Of a DNA stretch of 64,000 nucleotides, positions 21,268 to 28,598 are shown piece after piece. How positions within the stretch are numbered: the stretch's first letter is position 1; every line of letters starts with the position of its first letter. Location of the stretch: positions 1,798,001-1,862,000 of the forward strand of contig NZ_AP025158.1 in the NCBI RefSeq assembly GCF_019974155.1, in the 5' to 3' direction. The DNA comes from Thermus thermophilus (lineage in GTDB: Bacteria; Deinococcota; Deinococci; Deinococcales; Thermaceae). A program made the translations under genes and the position numbers. Under the pieces are notes generated by a model, which saw only the letters and a list, made by a program, of their open reading frames with translations, had not been told where the DNA came from and did no database searches.

Positions 21268-22686
21268 CTAAGGCTTCTTCTGGTCTGGCGCTTCCGCCTC
21301 TAGGCCCTTGCGCCGCATCTCCCCCCACACCCCTCGCTTGCGCCACACCCGGAAGGTGGCCCCAAAGCGCACCAAGGCCAAGGCCTGGCGGTACCCAAGC
21401 CCCTCCACCACGCTGAGAAAGAGGAGCCAAAGCCGGTCGCGAAGCCGCGGGTAGCGCTTGAGGAGCAGGGTCTCCATGCCCACGGCGAGCTGGGAGAGGA
21501 GAACCCCGTAGCCCACGGCCAAAAGCAAGTAGAGCAGGGCGAACTCCAGGTTGAGGAGGCCCAAGAGGTGGAAGACGGGAAGCATCAGGTACCCCAGCAC
21601 CTCCACCACCGGGGCCAGGGCTTCAAAAAAGAAGAAGTAGGGCATGGCCACGAGGCCCAAGCGGCCGTAGCGGGGGTTGAAGAGCATGGCCCGGTGGATC
21701 CAGAGCACCTCCCAAAGCCCCCGGTGCCAGCGGTCCCGCTGCCGCCTTAGGGTGGCCCAGTCCGAGGGCACCTCGGTGTAGCAGATGGGGTCCGGGGTGT
21801 AGAGGATGCGGTACTCCCTCCCCTCCTCCCGGGCCCGGCGGTGGAGGCGCACCACCAGCTCCATGTCCTCCCCCACGGTGTCCGTGCGGTACCCGCCCAC
21901 CCTAAGGACCTCCGCCCGGCGGAAGACCCCGAAGGCCCCGGAGATGATGAGGAGGGCGTCCATGGCGCTCCACCCGGCGCGCCCCAGGAAAAAAGCCCGG
22001 GCGTACTCAATGATCTGCATCTTCTCCAGAAAGCCCCGGGGAAGGCCCAGGGCCTCCACCACCCCCTCCCGCACCCGGGCCCCGTTTAGGGGCCTTATGG
22101 TCCCCCCCACGGCCAGCACCCGGTCGTCCTCCAGGAAGAGGCGGCTTGCCCGCAGCAGGGCCTGGGCGTCCAGGAGGCTGTCCGCGTCCACGGCGCAGAA
22201 AAGGGGGTAGCGGGCCAGGTTGAGCCCGGCGTTCAGGGCGTCGGCCTTGCCGCCGTTTTCCTTGTCCACCACCAGGAGGTTGGGATGGGTGAGGGAGCGG
22301 TAGACCCCCCGGATGGGCTTGGTGGGAAGCGCCCTGCGGAAGACCGCCTCCACCGGCACCAGGCGGAAGGCCTCCTTAAGGACCTCCAGGGTGCGGTCCT
22401 TGGGGCCGTCGGCCACCACCACCACCTCAAACTCCGGGTAGTGCAGGGCCAGGAAGGAGCGCACCGAGGCGGCGATGGTCTTCTCCTCGTTGTAGGTGGG
22501 GACCAGGATGGAGACGGGCAGGTAGGCCTCCCGCTCCAAGAGGTCCTTGAGGGCGAGCTCGGAGAGCTCCCGGGCGTAGCGGGCCACCATGCGGACGCCG
22601 AAGAGGGCGAAGAGGGCGTAGAGGAGGTTGAGGAGGGCGAAGTAGACGAGGACGAAGAGCTGGTAGGTGAGGAAAAGAAGCTTCAT
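21268..22686 (-). CDS. Processive family 2 glycosyltransferase, membrane-bound
   Basis: 472 residues. One or two N-terminal membrane segments, then a GT-A domain with VPTYNEEKTI, VVVADGPKD, CAVDADSLLD, TVGEDMELV and the QxxRW motif (QRDRWHRGLWE near residue 317) that marks processive polysaccharide synthases such as cellulose, hyaluronan and poly-GlcNAc synthases. Several C-terminal membrane segments follow. It is the last gene of a minus-strand cassette with a kinase, receiver and HEAT-repeat protein, and overlaps the latter by four bases. Product unknown; an exopolysaccharide under two-component control is the simplest reading. Confidence 0.85.
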   Translation of the reverse strand: MKLLFLTYQLFVLVYFALLNLLYALFALFGVRMVARYARELSELALKDLLEREAYLPVSILVPTYNEEKTIAASVRSFLALHYPEFEVVVVADGPKDRTLEVLKEAFRLVPVEAVFRRALPTKPIRGVYRSLTHPNLLVVDKENGGKADALNAGLNLARYPLFCAVDADSLLDAQALLRASRLFLEDDRVLAVGGTIRPLNGARVREGVVEALGLPRGFLEKMQIIEYARAFFLGRAGWSAMDALLIISGAFGVFRRAEVLRVGGYRTDTVGEDMELVVRLHRRAREEGREYRILYTPDPICYTEVPSDWATLRRQRDRWHRGLWEVLWIHRAMLFNPRYGRLGLVAMPYFFFFEALAPVVEVLGYLMLPVFHLLGLLNLEFALLYLLLAVGYGVLLSQLAVGMETLLLKRYPRLRDRLWLLFLSVVEGLGYRQALALVRFGATFRVWRKRGVWGEMRRKGLEAEAPDQKKP

Positions 22687-23822
22687 GTGGCCTCCCGCAG
22701 CACCTGCCCGGCCATGGCCCGGCCGTAAGGGTCAGGGTGGGCTCGGGCGGCCTCGGCCAGGGCCTCAAGGCCGAGCTCCTTAAGCCCCTCCGCCGCCGCC
22801 CGGCGCACGTAGAAGGAGGGGTCGGAAAGGGCCCCCCAAAGGCCCCTTCGCGCCAAGGCCCCCCCGAGGAGGGGAAGAAGCCGCACCGCTTGAAGCCTCA
22901 AAAACTCCTCCGGGGCCTTCAGGTGGGCTAAGACCGCCCCCTCCAGGCCCGGGGGCAGGAAGCCCAGCCGCCAAAGGGCCCGAAGGGCGGCCGCCCTGAG
23001 CTCCGGGTCGGGGTCCTCCAGGAAGGGGGCGATCCTCTCCGCGAGGGGATGGAGCTTAAGGCGGCCCAGGGCTTCCAAGGCCGCCCAGCGCTCCTCCCTC
23101 CCCCCCTTCTCCAGGAAGAGGGCCACCACGGGAAGGGCCCTTTCTTCCAGGAGGAGGAGGGCCTCCAGAAGGGCCCCCCGGGGAAGCCCCGAGGCGAGGA
23201 GGGCCCGGGCCAAGGCCTCCACCCCCTCCCCCTGGGCGATCCTGGCCCCGGCCCGGGCCGCGGCCAGGCGGAGCACGGGGTCCGGGTGCCCCAGGTAGGG
23301 GAGGACCAGGTCCAGGGTCTCGGGAAGCCGGGCCTGGGCCAGGGCCTCGAGGGCCTCCAGGCGGGCAGGGCGGGAGGCCCACCGCCCCCGAAGCGCCCTC
23401 GCCCAGGGAAGGCCCGCCTGGCGAAGCCAAAGGGCGAGGCGCTCGGCCAAATCCCCCTGGAGGGTCTCCCGGAGGCGCAAGAGGGCCTCCAGGGCGGGCC
23501 TCGGCCAGGGAGGCGGGGGGAGGGGTTCCTCTTCAAAGAGGGCCCGGGCGAAGCGCACAAGCCACTCCTCGTAGGCCCTGCGGTCCCTCTCCTCCCGAAG
23601 GGCGGTGTAGGCGTGGTAAAGGAGGATGTACGCGGAAAGGAGGACCAGGGCAAGCCCCGTGAGGAGGAGGGCCTGCAGGAGGGCCCAGTAGACCAGGGAG
23701 ACGCCCAAGAGGGAAAAGAGGCGGGCGGAAAAGACCCCCACCAGCTGCCCCAGGGCCAGGGCCTCGAGGGCCACCACCCCAAAGACCAAGAGGGCGTAGA
23801 GGCGCTCACCGCGCCGCCACAT
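22683..23822 (-). CDS. HEAT-repeat membrane protein
   Basis: 379 residues. Two N-terminal membrane segments (about 8-28 and 40-66: LVYWALLQALLLTGLALVLL) precede a basic linker and then a long run of HEAT-type helical pairs with repeated LxxLGxxxDPxLRxAAxxALxxLG patterns. Start chosen at ATG 23822 (MWRRGERLY), overlapping the receiver gene by 17 bases. Overlaps the glycosyltransferase by four bases, so production is coupled. Likely a cytoplasmic scaffold tied to the membrane synthase; function not known. Confidence 0.75.
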   Translation of the reverse strand: MWRRGERLYALLVFGVVALEALALGQLVGVFSARLFSLLGVSLVYWALLQALLLTGLALVLLSAYILLYHAYTALREERDRRAYEEWLVRFARALFEEEPLPPPPWPRPALEALLRLRETLQGDLAERLALWLRQAGLPWARALRGRWASRPARLEALEALAQARLPETLDLVLPYLGHPDPVLRLAAARAGARIAQGEGVEALARALLASGLPRGALLEALLLLEERALPVVALFLEKGGREERWAALEALGRLKLHPLAERIAPFLEDPDPELRAAALRALWRLGFLPPGLEGAVLAHLKAPEEFLRLQAVRLLPLLGGALARRGLWGALSDPSFYVRRAAAEGLKELGLEALAEAARAHPDPYGRAMAGQVLREAT

Positions 23823-24168
23823 ACCGCTCCAGGCGGAGGAGGAGCTCTTTAGGGCTAAAGGGCTTGGTGAGGTAGTCCTGGGCCCCAAGCCTGAGGGCCT
23901 CCAGCACGTGGCGCTCCTGCTTGAGCCCGGTGAGGACCACCACCGGCGTGGTTTTCCCGAGCTCCTGGCGGAGGTGGCGCAAGAGGTCCAGGCCGAAGCC
24001 CCCGGGGAGGTTTAGGTCCAGCACCACCGCCTCCACGTCCTCCGCCAAGGCCGCCTTCGCCGAGGGGAAGTCCCGGGCCAGGCGCACCTCGTGCCCCGCC
24101 CGTCTCAAGGCCATCTCCACCACGGCGGCCACCGCGGGGTCGTCCTCCACCACCAGGACCCGCGCCAC
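23806..24168 (-). CDS. Stand-alone response-regulator receiver domain
   Basis: 120 residues, CheY-like fold with no output domain. Acidic pocket ED at residues 8-10 (VVEDDPAV), phospho-acceptor aspartate near 51 (VVLDLNLPGG), Thr in VVVLTG and Lys in LTKPFSPKE. GTG start four bases after the kinase stop. With no DNA-binding part it must act by protein contact, plausibly on the HEAT protein or synthase encoded next. Confidence 0.9.
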   Translation of the reverse strand: MARVLVVEDDPAVAAVVEMALRRAGHEVRLARDFPSAKAALAEDVEAVVLDLNLPGGFGLDLLRHLRQELGKTTPVVVLTGLKQERHVLEALRLGAQDYLTKPFSPKELLLRLERYVAAR

Positions 24169-24172
24169 GCCC

Positions 24173-26338
24173 TCATTCTAGGCGGGCCAAAAGCGCCCTC
24201 ACCTCGGGGTCGGGGTTTTGGCGAAGCTCCTCCCGCAAAAGCGCCTTGGCCTCCTCCTTCTTCCCCTGCTCCAGGAGGGCCTTGGCCAGGGTGAAGCGGG
24301 CCAGGGGGTAATCGGGCCTGAGGCCTAGCACCTGCCGGGCGAGGAGCTCCGCCTCCTTGGCCCGGCCCAGGGCCAGGGCCACCTCCGCCAGGCCCCAGCG
24401 GGCGTCCAGGTTGCCGGGGTCCTGGGCCAGGACCCGGCGGTAGGCCTCCTCGGCCTCGGCGTAGCGGCCCAGGTGGTAGAGGAGGCGGCCGTAGCGCACC
24501 CGGAGGTCGGGGCCGTCCAGGAGGGCCAGGGCCTTCTCGTAAAGGGGCTTGGCCTCGGCGTGCCGCCCCTGGAGGTAGAGGGCGAAGGCGAGCTCCCCTA
24601 GGGCCTCGGCGTCGTCGGGAAAGGCCTCCACTGCCCGCCTCAAGAAGCCCTCCGCCCCCTTGGGGTCCTGGGGGAGGCGGCGCTTGCCCTCGTAGAAGCT
24701 CTTCCGCTCCCGGAAGGGCACGGGGTCCGAGGGGTAGCCCTCGAGGCCCACCTCGTCCAGGGCGAAGGCCCTCAGCTCGCTCAGGCGGTCCCCCTGGGGC
24801 AGGTAGCGGAAGAGGCCGCCCTCCCCCCGGGCGGAGAGGACCACGGCCCCTCCGCTTCGCACCTCCACCCGGAAGCCCCGGGCCCCCGGGGGAAGGAGGA
24901 GGCGGAAGACCACCTCCCCTTCCGGCCCCGGGGCGGGGCGCACCAGGGGGGCGGGGAGAAGCTTCTTGCGCACCCCCGTCCCCAGCACCGCCCCCTCCCC
25001 GGCGGGGAGGCGCCCTTCCCCTAAGGCCACCTCGCCCCGGTAAAGGGAAAGCCGGCTCCCCTCGGCCCGGTTCAGGCGCAGATGGGTGCCCATGGGCCGC
25101 ACCTCGCCCTCCGGGGTAGCGAGGGAGAGGGGCACGGGGGCCTCCCGCACCGCCTCCACCCCCCCGCCTTCCAGGGCCACCCGCACCCTCTCCCCCCCGC
25201 CCCAAAGGCTCCGCCAGCGCCGGGCCTCCCCTTGGGCGTCCGGGCTAAAGGCGAGCTCCAGGCCCGGAAGGCGCACCACCTCCCCCGCAGGCACCTCCCC
25301 GAAGGCCTTGGAGCCCAGGGGGGCCGGGAAGAGGGGGAGACGGGCCAGGGCGATGAGGGCCACCATGAGGAGGAGGAGCCGCCCCACGGGGGCCCGCTGT
25401 CCGGGCCTGGGCCTCGGCAGGAGGAGGAGGAAGGTGCTTCCCCGGCCCAGGCGGCTTCTCAGGCGCACCTCCCCCCCGTGGGCCTCGAGGACCCGCTTCA
25501 CCAGGGCAAGCCCAAGCCCCGTGCCCTCCACCTCCCCCCGGGTGGAGGCCCGGTAGAAGGGCTCAAAGACCTTGTCCTGCTCCTCCTCGGGGATGCCCGG
25601 CCCGGTGTCGGCCACGGCGATGCCGTAATGGTCCCGCCCCACCAGGAGGCGCACCCTCACCCGGCCCCCTTCGGGGGTGTACTTAATGGCGTTGTTCAGC
25701 ACGTTGAGGACCGCCTGGTAGAGCCAGTCCGGGTCCCCGTAGACCCAGGTCTCCCCTCGAGGCAGGGCGAGCCTTAAGGCGATGCCCTTCCTTCGGGCGA
25801 GGGGCCTCACCTCCTCGGCCGCCTGGCGGAGGAGGGCCTTCAGGTCCACCCGCTCGCTCTTGAGGCGCACCCCCTGGCCGAGCCTCAGGTAGTCCTGGGC
25901 CTTCTGCAGAAGCTCCTGGATGCGCCGGGCGGAGCGCTCGGCGATCTCCAAGAGCTCCTTGGCCTCCTCGGGCAGGCCCTCGGTCTCCAGGGCGAGCTCC
26001 AGGGCCCCGAGGACGCTCATCAGGGGGTTTTTGATCTCGTGGAGGAGAAGCCTAAGAAGCCTCCCCGTCTCGTCCTGGGCCTTGAGGAGGGCAAGCTCCC
26101 GCTCCCTCAGGGCCAGGACCTCCTGGAAGGCCTTAAGGAGGAGGCGCAGGGCCTCGAGGGTTTCTGGAGCGGGGGGGCGGCTTCCCGCCCAGTAAAGGGC
26201 CACCTCCCCCTCCTCCCAAAGCTTCTCCCCCCGCAAAGGCCCCTCGGGCAGGACCGTCCCCCGCCAGACCACCTGCACCGGGTAGCGGCGCAAGAGGTCG
26301 GCGAGGAAGGCCAGGTCGGCGGGGAGGCTCTGGACCAC
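24173..26338 (-). CDS. Histidine kinase with C-terminal membrane segment, FecR-like region and TPRs
   Basis: 721 residues in an unusual order. Cytoplasmic N-terminal region (about 1-90), HisKA with phospho-histidine H100 in LLHEIKNPL, HATPase with N box NVLNNAIKYTP (212-222), G1 DTGPGIP (244-250) and G2 GTGLGLALVK (262-271). A single hydrophobic segment follows at about 318-338, then a region with FecR-like elements (LYRGEVALGEGRLPAGEGAVL) and a C-terminal block of TPR-like repeats (about 565-721: ALGELAFALYLQGRHAEAKPLYEKAL and so on). GTG start is seven bases after TATACT (26346-26351), suggesting a leaderless message. First gene of the four-gene cassette. Confidence 0.85.
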   Translation of the reverse strand: MVQSLPADLAFLADLLRRYPVQVVWRGTVLPEGPLRGEKLWEEGEVALYWAGSRPPAPETLEALRLLLKAFQEVLALRERELALLKAQDETGRLLRLLLHEIKNPLMSVLGALELALETEGLPEEAKELLEIAERSARRIQELLQKAQDYLRLGQGVRLKSERVDLKALLRQAAEEVRPLARRKGIALRLALPRGETWVYGDPDWLYQAVLNVLNNAIKYTPEGGRVRVRLLVGRDHYGIAVADTGPGIPEEEQDKVFEPFYRASTRGEVEGTGLGLALVKRVLEAHGGEVRLRSRLGRGSTFLLLLPRPRPGQRAPVGRLLLLMVALIALARLPLFPAPLGSKAFGEVPAGEVVRLPGLELAFSPDAQGEARRWRSLWGGGERVRVALEGGGVEAVREAPVPLSLATPEGEVRPMGTHLRLNRAEGSRLSLYRGEVALGEGRLPAGEGAVLGTGVRKKLLPAPLVRPAPGPEGEVVFRLLLPPGARGFRVEVRSGGAVVLSARGEGGLFRYLPQGDRLSELRAFALDEVGLEGYPSDPVPFRERKSFYEGKRRLPQDPKGAEGFLRRAVEAFPDDAEALGELAFALYLQGRHAEAKPLYEKALALLDGPDLRVRYGRLLYHLGRYAEAEEAYRRVLAQDPGNLDARWGLAEVALALGRAKEAELLARQVLGLRPDYPLARFTLAKALLEQGKKEEAKALLREELRQNPDPEVRALLARLE

Positions 26339-26380
26339 CGCTTGGAGTATAGGGCCAGCCCTTGAAAACCCCGTGAAAAC

Positions 26381-26698
26381 CTAGGGCTTGGGGGCCGTGA
26401 CCACGAGGAGCAGGGCGGGGCTCGCCGACTCGTTCCGCACCCCGTGGGGGGCGCCCGCCGGGGCGAAGGCGGCCATCCCGGGGGCGAGGAGGGCCTCCTC
26501 CTCCCCCACCCGCACCACCACCTCCCCCTCCAGGGCGTAGTAGACCTTGTCCGAGTCCTCGTGGACGTGCACCTTCTGGGCCTGGCCCGGAAGGAGGGCG
26601 TAGAGGTCGTAGAGCATCCGCTCCGACTGGAAGACGGGGATCTTGGCCATCTTCTCCGGGTTGTAGCGGGCGAGGCGCTTCAGGTCCTTGATCTCCAT
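26381..26698 (-). CDS. Cupin-domain protein
   Basis: 105 residues forming a single small beta-barrel cupin. Metal-binding motif 1 is HVHEDSDKVYYALEGE (two His and a Glu) and motif 2 contains GAPHGVRN. Substrate unknown. ATG is six bases after TAGACT (26705-26710), indicating a leaderless transcript that diverges from tRNA-Pro. Confidence 0.85.
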   Translation of the reverse strand: MEIKDLKRLARYNPEKMAKIPVFQSERMLYDLYALLPGQAQKVHVHEDSDKVYYALEGEVVVRVGEEEALLAPGMAAFAPAGAPHGVRNESASPALLLVVTAPKP

Positions 26699-26711
26699 GC
26701 CCGAAGTCTAC

Positions 26712-26740
26712 TTGACGGGGGCCCGGAAGAGGGCTAGACT
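26712..26740 (+). promoter_or_regulatory. Promoter of tRNA-Pro
   Basis: TTGACG (26712-26717), 17-base spacer, TAGACT (26735-26740), 13 bases before the tRNA. The spacing and hexamers fit a housekeeping sigma promoter. Confidence 0.8.
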
Positions 26741-26753
26741 AACCTTTGCGCGC

Positions 26754-26830
26754 CGGGGAGTAGCGCAGCCTGGTAGCGCACACGCTTGGGGTGCGTGGGG
26801 TCGTCGGTTCAAATCCGGCCTCCCCGACCA
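26754..26830 (+). tRNA. tRNA-Pro (GGG)
   Basis: 77 bases folding into a full cloverleaf: acceptor CGGGGAG/CTCCCCG, D arm GCGC...GCGC, anticodon stem CACGC/GCGTG with loop TTGGGGT (anticodon GGG), T loop TTCAAAT, encoded CCA. Followed by a hairpin at 26839. Confidence 0.95.
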
Positions 26831-26838
26831 GCGCGAAG

Positions 26839-26860
26839 GGCCCGCCCAAAAGGGCGGGCC
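26839..26860 (+). terminator. Hairpin after tRNA-Pro
   Basis: Perfect 9-bp stem GGCCCGCCC / GGGCGGGCC with AAAA loop, followed by TTCGGTT. Probably ends the tRNA-Pro transcript; the T-run is weak. Confidence 0.65.
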
Positions 26861-26879
26861 TTCGGTTACCCTAGAGGGC

Positions 26880-27415
26880 GTGCGCCTCCTCCTTCTTCTC
26901 GCCCTCCTCCCCGCCTGCGCCGGGCAGGGGGCCGACCCCGTCCTCGAGGCCCTAAACCGGATCCGGGCCGAGGGGCGGGCTTGCGGGAGCGTTTACCACC
27001 CTGCGGCCCCTCCCCTGGCCTGGGAGGCTAAGTGGCTGCACGTTGATCTCGCAACATGGGTCGCCCGAAATAAGGCTTGGGAAGGCCCTTTTGGAGCCCC
27101 CACCGCGGCGAAAGCCGCGGTGGGGTGCTTAAGCTCACGGCCGCGGCCAGGGCCCACACGGAGGACATGGCCACCCACGGCTTCCTGGGGCACGTGGGCA
27201 CGGACGGCTCCACCGTCCGGGAGCGGGAAGGGTACCTCTGGTCCGCCCTGGGCGAGAACGTGGCCTACGACCCTGCCCAGGCGGAGGCGGCCCTTCGCGC
27301 CTGGGCGGAAAGCCCCGGCCACTGCGCCAACCTCATGGCCCCCCGCTTCGTCCACGCGGGGCTCTGGGGGCGGGAAGGGTACTGGACCCTCGTCCTGGGG
27401 CGCCCAAGGCCGTAA
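26880..27415 (+). pseudogene. CAP (SCP/PR-1) domain lipoprotein, interrupted by a 101-bp insert
   Basis: The 5' frame starts at GTG 26880, seven bases after TACCCT, and encodes a lipoprotein-type signal ending LLPACAG, then LNRIRAEGRACGSVYHPAAPPLAWEAK. The CAP domain resumes in a different frame from about 27134 as LTAAARAHTEDMATHGFLGHVG...GENVAYDP...SPGHCANLM and ends at 27415. Between them, bases 27033-27133 are extra: removing them joins WEAK directly to LTAAARAH, the normal CAP sequence, in frame. The insert shifts frame by two, so the intact protein cannot be made without frameshifting. CAP proteins are secreted and of mostly unknown role in bacteria. Confidence 0.8.
27033..27133. repeat. 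101-bp insert with a GAAA-capped 12-bp hairpin
   Basis: Sequence inserted in the CAP-domain gene. It ends in a perfect hairpin CCCCACCGCGGC (27098-27109), loop GAAA, GCCGCGGTGGGG (27114-27125). The flanks GCTAAG (27027-27032) and CTTAAG (27128-27133) may represent a short target duplication (TAAG). It codes for nothing evident; a small non-autonomous element (MITE- or REP-like) is the best guess. Confidence 0.65.
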
Positions 27416-27456
27416 GCCCCGTCCACACCCCCCGCTTGCTTCAGCATGGGGTGGCC

Positions 27457-28119
27457 TTAGCCCAGCAGGGCGAGGCGGAGGGCCTTCAGGTTCTCCGCCA
27501 CGGGCCTGTCGTTGAAGAGGGCACTCCCCGCCACGGCCACGTCCGCCCCCGCCCGCCGGGCCTCGGCCACGGTCTCCCGGTTGATGCCGCCGTCCACCAC
27601 GATGAGGCAGGCGGGGTTCAACCGATCCCGCATGGCCTTGAGGCGCCGGAGCCTCTCCGTGGCCGTGGGGAGGTAGCGCTGGCCGCCGAAGCCGGGGTTG
27701 ACGCTCATGAGGAGGGCCAGGTCCAGATCCGGGAGCAGGGGCTCAAAGGCCTCCAGGGGCGTCCCCGGGTTCACGGCGAGCCCCGCCTTTTTTCCCAGCT
27801 CCTTCACCTTCTGCACCGCCCGGTGGGGGTGGTAGGTGGCCTCAAAGTGGACGGTGATGTGGTCCGCCCCCGCCTTGGCGAAGTCCTCGAGGTAGCGCTC
27901 CGGCTGGACGATCATGAGGTGCACGTCCAGGGGCAAGGAGGTGACCCGCCTCACCGCCTCCACGAGGAGGGGCCCGAAGGTGAGGTTGGGGACGAATACC
28001 CCGTCCATCACGTCCAGGTGGATCCAGTCCACCCCGGCCGCCTCCGCCTCCCTTATGGCCTCCCCTAGCCTCGCCAGGTCCGCCGTGAGGATGGAGGGCG
28101 CGAACCGCACGGGCCCCAC
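27457..28119 (-). CDS. rpe: Ribulose-phosphate 3-epimerase
   Basis: Interconverts ribulose 5-phosphate and xylulose 5-phosphate in the pentose phosphate pathway. 220 residues, TIM barrel; RFAPSILTADLARLGE at the N-terminus, HLDVMDGVFVPNLTFGP (catalytic Asp and metal His), DVHLMI, MSVNPGFGGQ and VDGGIN motifs all present. GTG start overlaps the stop of the PsiE-like gene by one base (TAGTG). It lies near tkt, the enzyme that uses its product. Confidence 0.95.
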   Translation of the reverse strand: MGPVRFAPSILTADLARLGEAIREAEAAGVDWIHLDVMDGVFVPNLTFGPLLVEAVRRVTSLPLDVHLMIVQPERYLEDFAKAGADHITVHFEATYHPHRAVQKVKELGKKAGLAVNPGTPLEAFEPLLPDLDLALLMSVNPGFGGQRYLPTATERLRRLKAMRDRLNPACLIVVDGGINRETVAEARRAGADVAVAGSALFNDRPVAENLKALRLALLG

Positions 28120-28544
28120 TATACCCCGCGCACCAGGCGGTAGGCCCAGGCCAGGGTCAACACCATGAGGGAGAGGAGGAGAAGCTCCACCAAAACCGCC
28201 TGGAAGCCGGGGTCCTGGAGGGAGAAGGAGAACTTCTGCAACCCCTCGGCGGTGACCACGAGGATCCGCCGCACCCCGGCGATGAGGCCGATGACGAGGA
28301 AGGGCTCCACCTGAAGCTGCCCCTCCCGGGCGAAGCGGACGAGGGTGTAGAGGATCTCGGCCATCATCAGGGCGAGGAGCACCCGGTCCAGGAGGAAGAC
28401 GGCCGCCTTGCTCCCCTCGCCCCCCAGGAAAAGCCCCACCCCCTGGACCAGGGCCTCGCCCAAGACGTAGACCGCTCCCAGGACCACGAGAAGCCCGGCG
28501 AAGAGGTAGATGGCCGCCTCGGCCTTGCGAAACACCTCCCCCAT
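28119..28544 (-). CDS. PsiE-like phosphate-starvation-inducible membrane protein
   Basis: 141 residues with four hydrophobic segments (about 10-32, 48-68, 86-104, 114-136). The pattern FLLDRVLLALMMAEILYTLVRF followed by PFLVIGLIAGVRRILVVTAE matches the PsiE family, whose function is unknown. It precedes rpe with a one-base stop/start overlap. Confidence 0.7.
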   Translation of the reverse strand: MGEVFRKAEAAIYLFAGLLVVLGAVYVLGEALVQGVGLFLGGEGSKAAVFLLDRVLLALMMAEILYTLVRFAREGQLQVEPFLVIGLIAGVRRILVVTAEGLQKFSFSLQDPGFQAVLVELLLLSLMVLTLAWAYRLVRGV

Positions 28545-28598
28545 ACCCCTAGCCTAAGCCCCTCCCCTGGGGGCCTTCCCCCGGTAAATCCCGCCCTT

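Noticed and set aside
19897-21303. 468-residue frame on + opposite the DJ-1-like and flavoprotein genes
   Set aside because: Gly/Pro/His-rich shadow of two genes whose motifs are clear on -. The tail after 21169 (GFKERADQVARIPLG...) has protein-like character but no start or family.
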